From positions 20,742 through 37,161 of the forward strand of contig DALV01000079.1 in NCBI GenBank assembly GCA_002496905.1: a stretch of 16,420 nucleotides of DNA, read 5' to 3'. This DNA is from Euryarchaeota archaeon UBA105 (GTDB lineage Archaea; Thermoplasmatota; Poseidoniia; Poseidoniales; Thalassarchaeaceae). A program made the position numbers and the translations under genes. Below the pieces are notes generated by a model that was not told where the DNA came from, ran no database searches, and saw nothing but the letters and a program-made list of their open reading frames with translations. Shown here piece after piece: positions 15,421 through 16,420 of this stretch; position 1 is the stretch's first letter, and every line of letters starts with the position of its first letter.

Positions 15421-16238
15421 TTTTCCACAATACAATACGGGCATGATTTGGTAACAACATATTGTTCGCTTTGCATTTCTTCTTCAGTTAGAGGTTCTCT
15501 GCAAGCCCAACACATCTCAGTTGTGGTCTCCTCTAATGCTGGATCTACAGCGACCCTTCTATCAAATACGAAACAATCTCCATTCCAATGGTCCCCACCA
15601 ACCTCTTCGAAGTAACCGAGTACACCTCCCTGCAATTGTCTGACGTCTGACCATCCTTGTTGCATCATAACTGCACTAGCTTTTTCACAACGGATGCCGC
15701 CTGTACAGAACATTACCACAGTCTGATTTTTGTCAATTTCAGACTCTGTAACAGCATCCGGAAATGCCCTGAAAGAGGATAAATTGAGATCAATTGCTCC
15801 TTCAAATGTACCTAATCGAACCTCATAATCATTTCTAGTATCCAGAACAACAATTTCTCTCCCTTGGTCTAACCATGTTTTGAATTCATGAGGTGTAATT
15901 GATTCACCAGTTGATTCTGCAGGCCTAATAGAATCTAGCCCGAGGGAAATAATTTCGTTCTTCAATCTAACATTCATCCTTCTAAATGACATTCTTTCAC
16001 TGTAGGATATCTTAATTGGAATTTCCTTGAACCTGTTATCCGATTCTAGGTATTTCAAAAAATGGTCAATCGAAGATTGTTTTCCAGAAAGAAAGAAATT
16101 TATTCCTTCATAACTTAACAAAATTGTACCTAGTAATCCTAATTCATCACAAGTTGATTTGAAGGGAGTGCGAAGCTTGTCTCGATCGGGAAGGTCAACG
16201 AAGCGATATCCTGCAATATTGACGATTTCACCAGTCAT
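15417..16238 (-). CDS. trhO: tRNA uridine(34) hydroxylase TrhO (rhodanese domain)
   Basis: TrhO (YceA/UPF0176 family) carries out oxygen-dependent hydroxylation of U34 in tRNA to 5-hydroxyuridine in E. coli. Residues about 1-95 form the N-terminal alpha/beta domain typical of the family, with LGTILLSYEGINFFLSG (36-52) and FRRMNVRLKNEI (85-96). The rhodanese domain spans about 112-215, with VLDTRNDYE (131-139) and the active loop CTGGIRCEK (178-186; catalytic Cys178, second Cys184). A family-type DCFVFDRRV (221-229) follows. The C terminus has CWAC and CPYC (C243, C246, C266, C269), a probable zinc knuckle. At 273 residues it is near full length. ATG at 16238 is supported by AGGTGAT 3 bases upstream. 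It follows a membrane-protein gene at 8 bases, so the two are probably co-transcribed. The family is mostly described from bacteria, so its role here is inferred from strong motif conservation. Confidence 0.92.
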   Translation of the reverse strand: MTGEIVNIAGYRFVDLPDRDKLRTPFKSTCDELGLLGTILLSYEGINFFLSGKQSSIDHFLKYLESDNRFKEIPIKISYSERMSFRRMNVRLKNEIISLGLDSIRPAESTGESITPHEFKTWLDQGREIVVLDTRNDYEVRLGTFEGAIDLNLSSFRAFPDAVTESEIDKNQTVVMFCTGGIRCEKASAVMMQQGWSDVRQLQGGVLGYFEEVGGDHWNGDCFVFDRRVAVDPALEETTTEMCWACREPLTEEEMQSEQYVVTKSCPYCIVEN

Positions 16239-16241
16239 TCA

Positions 16242-16248
16242 ATCACCT
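16242..16248 (-). promoter_or_regulatory. Shine-Dalgarno site of trhO
   Basis: On the minus strand AGGTGAT is an exact match to seven bases of the archaeal consensus. It overlaps the TAG stop of the upstream gene and ends 3 bases before the trhO ATG, a layout typical of translational coupling. Confidence 0.65.
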
Positions 16249-16420
16249 AACTCGATTCAGCTCGTGCGACTATTCCGCTTGAAACCCACCACGCATCGCC
16301 AATAGACCAAATATAGAGTACTGGCCATAATACAACGGTAAGGATTAGTGGAAATTGAACTGCAAACCAACTAGCAGCTTTTCGATGTTGTCTATTGAAA
16401 TGTTGGCCGATGAATAAGAA
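16247..16420 (-). CDS. C-terminal part of a small membrane protein (cut by window edge)
   Basis: On the minus strand the frame is open from the window edge to TAG at 16249-16247 and gives 57 residues with no start in view. The fragment begins FLFIGQHFNRQHRKAA, is basic there, then has a strong hydrophobic segment (WFAVQFPLILTVVLWPVLYIWSI, about 18-40) and ends DAWWVSSGIVARAESS. This looks like the last transmembrane helix and tail of an integral membrane protein. I cannot name the family. It lies 8 bases upstream of trhO, whose Shine-Dalgarno site overlaps its stop codon, so the two genes are likely one transcript. Codon use matches the neighbours and no competing gene lies on the other strand. 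Confidence 0.65.
   Translation of the reverse strand, partial: FLFIGQHFNRQHRKAASWFAVQFPLILTVVLWPVLYIWSIGDAWWVSSGIVARAESS

Overview
The window looks like a fragment of a marine planktonic archaeon, most likely Marine Group II Euryarchaeota (Poseidoniales). This is an inference from several signs. Upstream of some genes are Shine-Dalgarno sequences that match an archaeal 16S tail (GGTGAT, AGGTGAT), while other genes have only a TATA-like box near the start codon and no Shine-Dalgarno. There are very large exported proteins rich in Asp, Asn and Gly, and one ends in a membrane anchor plus a short acidic cytoplasmic tail. I could not run a database search, so the taxon is not proven. Base composition looks even across the window, and I see no insertion sequence, integrase, CRISPR array, tRNA or rRNA.

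Layout. (1) 13-8151, rightward: a membrane-anchored subtilisin-like protease, a 1409-residue cell-surface protein (parallel beta-helix, acidic Cys-flanked loop, Ig-like modules, C-terminal anchor), and an 842-residue STAND-type NTPase with an N-terminal winged helix and C-terminal TPRs. (2) 8160-8969, leftward: a YycJ-like metallo-beta-lactamase-fold hydrolase that converges on the STAND gene with an 8-base gap. (3) 8970-9147: a divergent promoter region holding a perfect hairpin and an inverted repeat around a TATA-like box. (4) 9169-14901, rightward: a giant secreted protein of about 1910 residues, built from Asp-rich thrombospondin-3-like repeats with a probable seven-bladed propeller inserted. 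A small acidic protein of unknown function follows. (5) 15417-16420, leftward: the tRNA uridine hydroxylase TrhO, preceded by the 3' end of a membrane-protein gene cut by the window edge.

How the parts may fit together. More than 11 kb of the window encodes exported proteins, so this is mainly a cell-envelope locus. The protease faces the same compartment as the two large proteins and could process or turn them over. The STAND protein sits directly after the beta-helix gene and has the layout of a MalT-like signal-responsive transcription factor, so local regulation of surface proteins is a reasonable guess. A nucleic-acid-sensing role like that of other STAND proteins is an alternative. The hydrolase and TrhO look like housekeeping or nucleic-acid functions without a clear tie to the envelope genes.
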